From: Rhodocyclaceae bacterium | Lineage (GTDB): Bacteria; Pseudomonadota; Gammaproteobacteria; Burkholderiales; Rhodocyclaceae | Reading direction: 5' to 3' | DNA: 6,656 nt | NCBI GenBank assembly: GCA_027325905.1 | Contig: DAIEEM010000162.1 | Coordinates: forward strand, 1-6,656 | Shown here: positions 1-6,030 of the stretch, piece after piece | Layout of the letters: every line of letters starts with the position of its first letter | Position numbering within the stretch: the stretch's first letter is position 1 | Notes under the pieces: model-generated | What the model was told of the DNA's origin: nothing | Seen by the model: only the letters and a program-made list of their open reading frames with translations | Databases searched by the model: none | Made by a program: the position numbers and the translations under genes

Positions 1-729
1 GACCAGTTGCCCGTCGCGTTCCACGCGCGCCGTCTGCGGCTGCAGTTTGGCCAGGGCTTCGATGGCCGCCGAGGTCTTGGCCTTGGCACGCGCTTCGAGG
101 ATCTTGCCCAGCAACACCAGCGTGATGACGGTCGCCGACGCTTCGAAATAGACGTGCAGGTGGCCGAGCCCCGCCAGCGTCACCGCCGCGCTGTAGAACC
201 AGGCCATGCTGGTGCCGAGCGCGACCAGCACATCCATGTTGCCGCTGCCGCCGCGCAACGCATTGAAGCCGCCGACGTAGAAGCGCCAGCCGATCCAGAA
301 CTGCACGGGTGTGGCCAGCAGCAGTTGCAGCCAGCGCGGCAGCGGCTCGCCGTGCGTCATGCCGCTGCCGGCCATGAAAATCATCTGCCCGACCAGCGGC
401 AGCGTCAGCGCGGCGGCGATCCAGAAACGGCGGACTTCCTGGCGATAGGCGGCGAGCTTGCGCGCCTTTTCCTCGGCATGCGTATCCGACGTCGAAACGC
501 TGGCCGTGAAGCCGGTCTTGACGACCGTCGCCACCAGCAATTCCGGCCCAGCCAAGCCCGGCACATAGCGCACGTGCGCCTTTTCGGCCGCCAGGTTCAC
601 CACCGCCTCGACGCCAGGAAGCTTGTTAAGCTGTCTTTCGATGCGCGCCGCGCAAGATGCGCAGGTCATGCCGCCAAGGGCAAGCTCGATTGTTTTCGGC
701 TCGGCGCCGGCGCCGATCGCTGCGGTCAT
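1..729 (-). CDS. copA: Copper-translocating P1B-type ATPase, N-terminal part (runs off left edge)
   Basis: This is the first 243 residues of a heavy-metal P-type ATPase, which moves Cu(I) across the inner membrane using ATP. One N-terminal HMA domain is visible (about residues 12-75) with the metal-binding GMTCASC at 20-26 (C23, C26). It is followed by four membrane segments (about 102-121, 133-152, 166-187, 193-211) containing the CopA-like stretch NMDVLVALGTSMAW, and then the start of the actuator domain (GKILEARAKTKTSAAI). The CPC, DKTGT and ATP-binding motifs would lie beyond the window. The ATG at 727-729 lies 4 bases after the rhodanese stop, so the two are probably co-transcribed; the ribosome site is weak. 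It lacks the Cys/His-rich N-terminal extension I would expect in CcoI/FixI, the ATPase that supplies copper to cbb3 oxidase, so I favour a CopA-type exporter. A cbb3-supplying role cannot be excluded from the N-terminus alone. Confidence 0.9.
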   Translation of the reverse strand, partial: MTAAIGAGAEPKTIELALGGMTCASCAARIERQLNKLPGVEAVVNLAAEKAHVRYVPGLAGPELLVATVVKTGFTASVSTSDTHAEEKARKLAAYRQEVRRFWIAAALTLPLVGQMIFMAGSGMTHGEPLPRWLQLLLATPVQFWIGWRFYVGGFNALRGGSGNMDVLVALGTSMAWFYSAAVTLAGLGHLHVYFEASATVITLVLLGKILEARAKAKTSAAIEALAKLQPQTARVERDGQLV

Positions 730-733
730 GGCA

Positions 734-1114
734 TCACTCGAAGTTGATCGGCTCCGGCTTTTCGGTCGGCCGGCCTTCGGTGTTCCAGACCTCGAAGCCG
801 CCGGCCATGGATACGACATCGGTATAGCCGATCTTCTGCAACTGCACCGTCGACAGCGCCGCCCGCCCGCTGGTGCGGCAGTAGATCAGGAAGGCGCCGC
901 TCTTGTTTGCGCACTCGGGCACCATGCCGATCTTGAACTCCAGCACGCCGCGCGGAATGTTGATGGCGCCGGGCAGGTGGCCCGCCGCGTATTCGTCGTA
1001 CTCGCGCACGTCGATGACTAGGCGCTTGCCGAGCAGCGCCTGCGCGTCGGCGGTGCCGACTTCCTTGATCTGCGCCTTGGCCTCGATGACCAGTTCGTGG
1101 GGACTAACCGCCAT
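734..1114 (-). CDS. Single-domain rhodanese-like sulfurtransferase
   Basis: A 126-residue protein made of one rhodanese domain, the fold that carries a persulfide on a catalytic cysteine and passes sulfane sulfur to thiols or cyanide. The active-site loop CRTSGR places the catalytic cysteine at 79. Upstream are the usual VIDVRE (33-38) and GHLPGAINIP (45-54) motifs, and the domain ends with the typical GGFEVW (105-110). There is no signal peptide or membrane segment, so it is probably cytoplasmic. The ATG start is well supported by a GGAG at 1122-1125, 7 bases upstream. It sits between the TauE/SafE-like gene (84-base gap) and the copper ATPase (4-base gap). Its substrate cannot be read from the sequence. 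A link to copper or cofactor sulfur handling is only suggested by the neighbours. Confidence 0.92.
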   Translation of the reverse strand: MAVSPHELVIEAKAQIKEVGTADAQALLGKRLVIDVREYDEYAAGHLPGAINIPRGVLEFKIGMVPECANKSGAFLIYCRTSGRAALSTVQLQKIGYTDVVSMAGGFEVWNTEGRPTEKPEPINFE

Positions 1115-1164
1115 GCTCTTTCTCCGGGAAAAATATTAGCGAACCCTGATTATCTCACCGGAAA

Positions 1165-1182
1165 CCGCCTGCGACGAGGCGG
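1165..1182 (-). terminator. Small hairpin between the TauE/SafE-like gene and the rhodanese gene
   Basis: CCGCCT and AGGCGG form a perfect 6-bp stem with a 6-base loop, about 16 bases past the stop of the upstream gene. On the minus strand it is followed only by TTTCC, so it would be a weak intrinsic terminator or a processing/attenuation hairpin rather than a full stop. In such GC-rich DNA a 6-bp stem can also arise by chance. Confidence 0.25.
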
Positions 1183-1198
1183 GGCGCCCGCGGCGCTA

Positions 1199-1867
1199 TC
1201 AGAGCGCGAGCGTACGCCAGAAATTGAACAGCCCGTAGCAGCCGAATCCCAGCACCAGCAGGCCGGAAGCCATGCGCGTGGCCGGCGCCTGCGCGAAGCG
1301 CCGGAAACGCGCCAGCAGCAGGCCCGCCAGCAGCAGGTTGGGCAGCGTGCCGAGGCCGAAGGCCAGCATCGCCAACGCGCCGCGCGCGGCGGAGCCGGAC
1401 GCCAGCGCCGTGGTCAGCGCACTATAGACGAGGCCGCAGGGCAGCCAGCCCCACAGCAGGCCCAGCGGCAGCGCCTGCGCCGGCCCGCGCACTGGCAGGA
1501 AGCGCCGCGTCGCCGGCTGCACGCGCGCCCACAGCCATTGCCCGCCGCGTTCGACGGCGGCCAGCGCCCGCGTCGCGCCGAGCAGATAGAAGCCGAGGGC
1601 AAGCAGCATCAGGCTGGCGAAGAGATAGAGGCCGCGCTGTATCGGCAGGATGTCGCCGAAGGCATAGCCGATGGCGCCGGCCAACGCGCCGGCCAGCACG
1701 TAGCTGGCGATGCGGCCGAGGTTGTAGGCGAGGTGGATGGGCAACGCGCTGCGCCCTTGCGTAACCTGCAGCGAGAGCGCGCCGACGATGCCGCCGCACA
1801 TGCCGGCGCAGTGCGTACCGCCGAGCAGGCCGACCAGGAACAGCGTCAGGAAGGTGGTGTCGATCAA
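1199..1867 (-). CDS. Sulfite exporter TauE/SafE-family (DsbD_2-type) membrane protein
   Basis: A 222-residue, very hydrophobic protein with about six membrane segments. It matches the small TauE/SafE (DsbD_2, UreH-like) proteins found beside hemN and cbb3-oxidase assembly genes. The first helix carries GGTHCAGMCGG (16-26), a possible metal or thiol site (H19, C20, M23, C24). A second conserved motif is HLAYNLGRIASY (45-56), and a later helix has GWLPCGLVYSAL (140-151, C144). These Cys/His/Met residues inside membrane helices fit handling of copper or reductant, but transport of a specific substrate is not shown. No ATG or GTG lies at a suitable place. The TTG at 1865-1867 overlaps the hemN stop as TTGA, and the conserved motif must start soon after, so I chose TTG. 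This implies translational coupling to hemN. Confidence 0.85.
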   Translation of the reverse strand: MIDTTFLTLFLVGLLGGTHCAGMCGGIVGALSLQVTQGRSALPIHLAYNLGRIASYVLAGALAGAIGYAFGDILPIQRGLYLFASLMLLALGFYLLGATRALAAVERGGQWLWARVQPATRRFLPVRGPAQALPLGLLWGWLPCGLVYSALTTALASGSAARGALAMLAFGLGTLPNLLLAGLLLARFRRFAQAPATRMASGLLVLGFGCYGLFNFWRTLAL

Positions 1868-3255
1868 ATCACTTTGGAATAACGGACGCGCTCGCGGTCG
1901 GAACGCAGGTACTTGTCGAAGGCCATGGCGATCACGCGCACCAGCATGCGGCCTTGCGGCAGCACGGTGATCCACTGGTCCTCGATCTTCAGCAGCCCGG
2001 CCTGCTCCATCTCGGCGAGGGCGGCGAGTTCGTCGGCGAAGTAGGACTTGAAGTCGATCAGGTGCGCGATCTCGATGGACTCGATGGAAAGCTCGAAATG
2101 GCACATCAGCGCCTGGATGATGGAGCGGCGCAGTAGATCGTCGGCCGTCAGCTCGAGACCGCGCATCACCGGCAGCACGCCGCGATCGAGGCTGTCGTAA
2201 TACTCGTCGAGCGTGCGGTAGTTCTGCACGTAGGTCGGGCCGACCTTGCCGATCGACGATACGCCGAAGGCCATCAGGTCAGCCTCGGCGTGGGTCGAAT
2301 AGCCCTGGAAGTTGCGATGCAGCCGGCCTTGGCGCTGGGCCACGGTGAGTTCGTCGTCGGGCTTGGCGAAGTGGTCCATGCCGATGAAGACGTATTCGGC
2401 GTCGGTCAGGCGGCGGATCGCCGTCTGCAGGATCTGCAGCTTGGCGTCCGGCGTCGGCAGATCCGCCTCGTTGATGCGGCGCTGCGGCTTGGCGAGATTC
2501 GGCAGGTGCGCGTAGTTGTAAATCGACAGCCGATCCGGCGAGAGCTTGATGACTTCGTCGAGCGTGTGGTTGAAACTGATGACGTTCTGGTGGGGCAAGC
2601 CGTAGATCAGGTCGACCGACACGGACTGGAAACCGAACTCGCGCGCCGCTTCGATGACGATGCGCGTCTCGTCGAGCGTCTGGACGCGATTGACGGCCTG
2701 CTGCACGGCCGGCTCGAAGTCCTGCACGCCGACGCTCATGCGGTTGAAGCCGAGATCGGCGAGCAGCTTCACGGTATCGCGGCCAACCTTGCGCGGATCG
2801 ATCTCGATCGAATACTCGCCGCCCGGCAGCAAGCGGAAATGCTGCTGCGTCAGTTCCATCAGGCGCTTCATCTCGTCGTGCGAGAGGAAGGTCGGCGTGC
2901 CGCCGCCCCAGTGCAACTGCACGACGTCGTGGCTGCCGTCGAGCGCCGCAGCCTGCATCGCCAGTTCCTTGCCGAGGTACTTGATGTACTTGGCGGAACG
3001 GCCGTGATCCTTGGTGATGATCTTGTTGCAGGCGCAGTAGTAGCAGATCGTATTGCAGAAAGGGATGTGGAAGTATAATGACAACGGTCGACTGATTCCG
3101 CCGATCGTGCGCTTCCCCAGCCATAGGCGATACGCCTCGGCGTCGAAGGCCTCGACGAAGCGGTCGGCAGTGGGGTAGGAGGTGTAACGCGGTCCGCTGA
3201 CGTCGAAACGACGGATAATCTGCGGATCGAAAATCAACTCTTGATAATTGCTCAC
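1864..3255 (-). CDS. hemN: Oxygen-independent coproporphyrinogen III dehydrogenase (radical SAM)
   Basis: HemN converts coproporphyrinogen III to protoporphyrinogen IX without oxygen, using S-adenosylmethionine and a [4Fe-4S] cluster in the cytoplasm; it is the anaerobic step of haem synthesis. The protein is 463 residues, close to the usual length of about 457. The radical-SAM motif CNTICYYCAC gives C67, C71, C74 plus C76, the HemN-type CxxxCxxCxC pattern. RYTSYPTADRF (23-33) and HWGGGTPT (115-122) are also typical, and the C-terminal HemN domain is complete. The open frame continues upstream to 3357, but that would run through the FNR box and into fnr. The GTG at 3253-3255 gives the family-like start MSNYQELIFD. 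It overlaps the TauE/SafE-like start downstream. The FNR box about 70 bases upstream of the start fits induction under low oxygen. No SD is clear directly before the GTG. Confidence 0.96.
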   Translation of the reverse strand: MSNYQELIFDPQIIRRFDVSGPRYTSYPTADRFVEAFDAEAYRLWLGKRTIGGISRPLSLYFHIPFCNTICYYCACNKIITKDHGRSAKYIKYLGKELAMQAAALDGSHDVVQLHWGGGTPTFLSHDEMKRLMELTQQHFRLLPGGEYSIEIDPRKVGRDTVKLLADLGFNRMSVGVQDFEPAVQQAVNRVQTLDETRIVIEAAREFGFQSVSVDLIYGLPHQNVISFNHTLDEVIKLSPDRLSIYNYAHLPNLAKPQRRINEADLPTPDAKLQILQTAIRRLTDAEYVFIGMDHFAKPDDELTVAQRQGRLHRNFQGYSTHAEADLMAFGVSSIGKVGPTYVQNYRTLDEYYDSLDRGVLPVMRGLELTADDLLRRSIIQALMCHFELSIESIEIAHLIDFKSYFADELAALAEMEQAGLLKIEDQWITVLPQGRMLVRVIAMAFDKYLRSDRERVRYSKVI

Positions 3256-3291
3256 ATCCGGGTCAGCATTGCTGCCTAGGTTAACGAAACG

Positions 3292-3297
3292 ATAAGA
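3292..3297 (-). promoter_or_regulatory. Candidate -10 element of the hemN promoter
   Basis: TCTTAT on the minus strand (4 of 6 matches to TATAAT). It places a start of transcription near 3286, with the FNR box centred about 42 bases upstream. That is the classic class II activator position. The leader would be about 30 bases. This is inferred from spacing only. Confidence 0.4.
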
Positions 3298-3317
3298 TGC
3301 CGAATCCCCGCCGGGTC

Positions 3318-3323
3318 TATATT
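3318..3323 (+). promoter_or_regulatory. Candidate -10 element of the fnr promoter, overlapping the FNR box
   Basis: TATATT (5 of 6 matches to TATAAT) lies about 28 bases before the chosen fnr start. Its last two bases are the first two of the FNR box, so bound regulator would block polymerase, as in negative autoregulation. No good -35 element is visible. Confidence 0.4.
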
Positions 3324-3335
3324 GACCCAGATCAA
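3322..3335. promoter_or_regulatory. FNR/Anr box in the fnr-hemN intergenic region
   Basis: TTGAC-CCAG-ATCAA differs from the consensus TTGAT-N4-ATCAA at one of ten conserved positions. It is the only such site in the divergent gap. For hemN it sits at an activating distance from a plausible -10 (3292-3297). For fnr it overlaps the -10 and the start of the leader, an expected repressing position. The fnr product next door has the E-x-x-S-R recognition residues that read this kind of half-site, which supports self-recognition. Confidence 0.85.
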
Positions 3336-3351
3336 ACGGCCTGACGACAAC

Positions 3352-4092
3352 GTGCAATCACAAAACGTTGTCCCGATCACACTGACCTCGCTGAAGGCCG
3401 CTTGTTCCCAATGCAACCTGCGGGAACTCTGCCTGCCCTATGGTCTTTCCGAGACGGAAATCGCCCAGATCGACCATCTCGTCGGCGGTCGGCGCAAGGT
3501 CAAGCGCGGTCATCACCTCTATCGCGCCGGCGATCCCTTCGAGGCGATCTACGCCATCAAGATGGGCTTCTTCAAGACAGACATCCTGCTCGAAGACGGC
3601 CGCGACCAGGTCACAGGCTTCCAGATGGCCGGCGAGATTCTCGGCATGGACGGCATCGGCACCGACGTCCACACCTGCAACTCGATCGCCCTCGAAGACA
3701 GCGAGATTTGCATCATACCCTTCGTCCAGCTCGAACAGCTTTCGCGCGAAGTCCAGGCGCTGCAGCGCCATTTCCACCAGGTGATGAGCCGCGAGATCGT
3801 GCGCGACCACGGCGTCATGATGCTGCTGGGAACGATGCGCGCCGAGGAGCGGCTGGCCGCCTTCCTGCTCAACTTGTCGCAGCGCTTCACCGCCCGCGGC
3901 TATTCGCCGCAGGAGTTCCACTTGCGCATGACGCGCGAGGAAATCGGCTCTTATCTGGGACTCAAGCTTGAAACCGTCAGCCGGGCGTTCTCGCGTTTCC
4001 AGGACGACGACCTGATCAGCGTGCATCAGAAGCACATCCGTATTCTCGATGCCGGCGGACTGAAGCGGCTGCTCAACCACCAAGCGCCTTGA
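3352..4092 (+). CDS. fnr: FNR/Anr-type oxygen-sensing transcription regulator (CRP/FNR family)
   Basis: This is a cytoplasmic DNA-binding regulator that is active when its O2-sensitive [4Fe-4S] cluster is intact, and so turns genes on or off at low oxygen. The 246-residue protein has the N-terminal cluster cysteines in FNR spacing (C18-x2-C21-x5-C27) and a fourth at C120 in LEDSEICIIPF, matching C122 of E. coli FNR. The cyclic-nucleotide-binding-like barrel spans about 35-130, the dimer helix follows, and the C-terminal helix-turn-helix has EEIGSYLGLKLETVSRAF (197-214). E207, S210 and R211 correspond to the residues that contact TTGAT half-sites. An in-frame TTG at 3322 also exists but lies inside the FNR box, so I chose the GTG at 3352-3354, although its ribosome site is weak. 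It is divergent from hemN and converges on sirB2 with a 20-base overlap. Autorepression through the box is likely. Confidence 0.95.
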   Translation: MQSQNVVPITLTSLKAACSQCNLRELCLPYGLSETEIAQIDHLVGGRRKVKRGHHLYRAGDPFEAIYAIKMGFFKTDILLEDGRDQVTGFQMAGEILGMDGIGTDVHTCNSIALEDSEICIIPFVQLEQLSREVQALQRHFHQVMSREIVRDHGVMMLLGTMRAEERLAAFLLNLSQRFTARGYSPQEFHLRMTREEIGSYLGLKLETVSRAFSRFQDDDLISVHQKHIRILDAGGLKRLLNHQAP

Positions 4093-4465
4093 GCAACCCC
4101 CAGGGGTTCTTGGTCAGCGCTACCGAGACGATATACGCGAATACCGCCAGCGCAGCAAGCCAGGCGGCGATACGCACGCCGCGCGGCCGGCCCGGTCTGA
4201 GCGCCACCGCGCCGAGGACGATGTAAACCACCAGGCCGAGCACCTTGGCCGTCAACCAGGCATCGACGAAGGGATACTGCCGCGTCAGCAGCATCAGGGC
4301 GATGGCCGCCGCCAGCAGGACCGAGTCATTGACGTGGGGGACGATCCTGAGCCAGCGCCGCTGCGGCAACGGCGAGTTCGCCATCATCAGGAGGCCGCGC
4401 AGAAACAAACCGGTGCCGCTCAATGCGACGCAGGCGACGTGGAGATGCTTGACGGCGGCGTACAT
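4073..4465 (-). CDS. SirB2-family small membrane protein
   Basis: A 130-residue protein with four predicted membrane helices (about 8-28, 45-63, 72-88, 97-118). It fits the SirB2 family, named after a Salmonella invasion-gene regulator locus but biochemically undefined. Conserved-looking features are KHLHVACVALSG (6-17; H7, H9), PHVNDSVLLAAA (43-54; H44, D47) and WLTAKVLGLVVYIVLG (70-85). Histidines at the membrane faces would allow haem or metal binding, but this is not shown. It starts 15 bases after the stop of the large membrane protein gene, so it is probably the last gene of the hemerythrin operon. The SD is poor, suggesting coupled translation. Its 3' end overlaps the fnr 3' end on the other strand. 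Confidence 0.85.
   Translation of the reverse strand: MYAAVKHLHVACVALSGTGLFLRGLLMMANSPLPQRRWLRIVPHVNDSVLLAAAIALMLLTRQYPFVDAWLTAKVLGLVVYIVLGAVALRPGRPRGVRIAAWLAALAVFAYIVSVALTKNPWGLLKALGG
4095..4108 (+). terminator. Weak hairpin just after fnr
   Basis: AACCCCCAGGGGTT begins 3 bases after the fnr stop and can fold as a 5-bp stem with a 4-base loop, followed by CTTGG. It might slow or stop fnr transcription before it runs antisense into the sirB2 operon. It lies inside the sirB2 coding region (residues near NPWG), there is no real T tract, and it could be chance. Confidence 0.25.
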
Positions 4466-4480
4466 CGCGTCGGCGGCGCC

Positions 4481-5776
4481 TCAGGCCGCGACCGTCGTGC
4501 CGGCGGCGACGATCCGGTCCCGGAAGCGCAGATAGCTGCGCACGCCGCCCGCCAGGTTCACGCCGAGCCAGGCGCAGGAAGCAGCGAACAGCAAGCCCGC
4601 CGGCCGCGTCAGCGACGGCAGCGGCACGGCCAGCAGCAGCAGGGCGACGGCGGCGAAATGCAACCGCATCTGGCCCAGCATCGCGCGCTCCGGGATCATC
4701 TCGCGTATGTTCGGCGGCATCGTTCCCGGACCGCCGAGGCGCTGCAGATGCAGCCAGTTGAGGAAAGGCATGATCTTGTAGAGCATGCCGGAGATCACCG
4801 AAACGAACACGCCGGGAATGGCCAGCATGCCGATCCAGACCGCCGCGCGCGGATCGGCGTCGGCATCCGCACCGAACCAAAGCGTGGACGCCGCGATAAG
4901 CAGCAAGCAGCCCATCGCGCCGCGGAAGAAGAACAGCGTCGGATCGCCGACTTTGCGGCGCCGACGCGCTTGCAGCACCAGCGTCGTCGCTGCATAGACG
5001 GACGCCAGGAACATCCCGGCGAGCAGCACCGCCTGCTGCCACGGCGCGGCGTCGCCGCCGAGCTGCCATGACCAGAGGCCCAGCACCGCGACTAGCGCGG
5101 GCGGCAAGGTCCAAGCGAGCCTGACGGGATACGGCGGCGTCAGTTGGAACATCGGCACGACGTGGTAGGAAACACCCATCACCAGCATCAGCGCCCAACC
5201 GCCCAGCCCCCAGGCCGCGTGCACGTGCGTAATCTCGATCAGGGGCAGGCTGCCGCCGCTTCCCAGGCTGGTCGCCATGGCGACGCCGAGCACGGCCGTG
5301 ACGGCCAGTCCGGCCACGGCTAACCGCAACGCCATGAGCGTTGGCCCTTGGGCCGGCGTACGCCGCAGGGCGAAGCCGACGACGATGACGTAGCCGGCGA
5401 TCGACACGGCGAAGATGGCGGCGGCGGCGATGAACAGCGCTCTCGCTGCGAAAAGAAAGGCGGCCGCCAGCAACAGTGCGGCGATTGCCAGCAGCGGATG
5501 CGCAACGCCGGCGACGAGCCGCGGACGCCAGACATTGCCGCCGGCGGCGACCGGGACGAATTGCAGCAAGGCGCCGCACGTGGCTTGCAGCATGAAACCC
5601 GCGACGAGAAGATGGTTGAGGGCGAGCGCGCCCGATGTCCAGCGCGAGGCCAAGGCATCGGCGCCGAGCCACGCCAGCAGCAGCCCCGCCGCCGCGCCGA
5701 ACCAGGGCGCGGTGACGAAGAAGCGGAACGGGACTGAGATCGGCGGTGCCTGCTCGAACGACAGGTTAGGATGCAT
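4481..5776 (-). CDS. Twelve-helix membrane protein, remote NnrS / haem-copper oxidase subunit I-like
   Basis: A 431-residue integral membrane protein with about twelve hydrophobic segments, the number found in haem-copper oxidase subunit I and in NnrS. Histidines sit in or near helices: H55 (LNHLLVAGFMLQATCGALLQ), H93, H184 and H186 (THVHAAWGLGGWALML), H205 (GVSYHVVPMF), H343 (PFLNWLHLQR) and H373. Such pairs could bind haem or copper, but I cannot assign ligands. It lacks the complete signatures of a catalytic oxidase or NO reductase and has no visible partner subunit, so an active oxidase is unlikely. NnrS is a haem-copper membrane protein linked to NO stress and is the nearest functional analogy. 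The ATG at 5774-5776 is 32 bases after the DUF2249 stop with no strong SD; the first helix begins near residue 20. The hemerythrin, DUF2249 and SirB2 neighbours in one direction suggest an O2 or NO related membrane role. Family placement is from memory of sequence style, not a search. Confidence 0.7.
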   Translation of the reverse strand: MHPNLSFEQAPPISVPFRFFVTAPWFGAAAGLLLAWLGADALASRWTSGALALNHLLVAGFMLQATCGALLQFVPVAAGGNVWRPRLVAGVAHPLLAIAALLLAAAFLFAARALFIAAAAIFAVSIAGYVIVVGFALRRTPAQGPTLMALRLAVAGLAVTAVLGVAMATSLGSGGSLPLIEITHVHAAWGLGGWALMLVMGVSYHVVPMFQLTPPYPVRLAWTLPPALVAVLGLWSWQLGGDAAPWQQAVLLAGMFLASVYAATTLVLQARRRRKVGDPTLFFFRGAMGCLLLIAASTLWFGADADADPRAAVWIGMLAIPGVFVSVISGMLYKIMPFLNWLHLQRLGGPGTMPPNIREMIPERAMLGQMRLHFAAVALLLLAVPLPSLTRPAGLLFAASCAWLGVNLAGGVRSYLRFRDRIVAAGTTVAA

Positions 5777-5808
5777 GGCGGGTTCAGGCGGCGAGCCAAT
5801 GGCCCAAG

Positions 5809-6030
5809 TCAGGCCTTCCGTATGCGAATTTCATGAGTGCCGTCATCCTGGACGGTTTCCGTCCACGTATAGCCGTTCTGGCGCAGGATGCCGAACAGCG
5901 GTTGCGGCTGGCAATAGAGCAGCAAGACGAGTTCGCCGCCCGCCGGCAGCCCGTCGAGCGCCGTCAGCGCCAGTTCGAGCGGTTCGGGCGGCAACAAGTC
6001 GCGGCCGTCGATCAGCTTCACGTCTGGCAT
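5809..6030 (-). CDS. DUF2249 domain protein (small, cytoplasmic)
   Basis: A 73-residue protein consisting of one DUF2249 domain, a small TusA-like alpha/beta unit often encoded next to or fused with hemerythrin domains and near denitrification or NO-response genes. Typical wording is IDGRDLLPPEPLELALTALD (7-26), then a strand LVLLLYCQPQPLF (34-46; C40) and NGYTWTETVQDDG (52-64). Its biochemical role is unknown. The ATG at 6028-6030 has a good SD, GGAGG at 6035-6039, and lies inside the end of the hemerythrin gene (13-base overlap). The two proteins are therefore likely made together and may act as partners. Confidence 0.85.
   Translation of the reverse strand: MPDVKLIDGRDLLPPEPLELALTALDGLPAGGELVLLLYCQPQPLFGILRQNGYTWTETVQDDGTHEIRIRKA

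Noticed and set aside
1133..1138. TAATAT on the minus strand as a -10 for a separate rhodanese promoter
   Set aside because: It would start transcription almost on the ribosome binding site and no -35 is visible; AT-rich by context and not strong enough to list as a promoter.
1097..1882. Long plus-strand frame (261 codons) opposite the TauE/SafE-like and rhodanese genes
   Set aside because: Composition is Ala/Arg/Gln/Glu-rich low-complexity typical of an antisense frame in GC-rich DNA; the opposite strand encodes a recognisable protein.
2290..3078. Long plus-strand frame (262 codons) opposite hemN
   Set aside because: No recognisable motif and lies entirely antisense to a well-supported hemN.
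3241..3250. TTGAT half-site near the hemN start as a second FNR box
   Set aside because: The second half-site (ATCAA at N4 spacing) is absent, and it lies within the hemN coding sequence.
3322..3351. TTG-initiated extension of fnr (ten extra residues)
   Set aside because: The TTG and following bases are the FNR box and overlap the likely -10 element; the GTG at 3352 gives a normal FNR N-terminus.
3358..4083. Minus-strand frame of 241 codons opposite fnr
   Set aside because: Fully antisense to fnr with all its functional motifs; no family features of its own.
4326..5672. Minus-strand 448-codon frame overlapping the large membrane protein gene
   Set aside because: Arg/Ala-rich shadow in another frame of the same strand; the 431-residue frame has clear helices and operon-like spacing.
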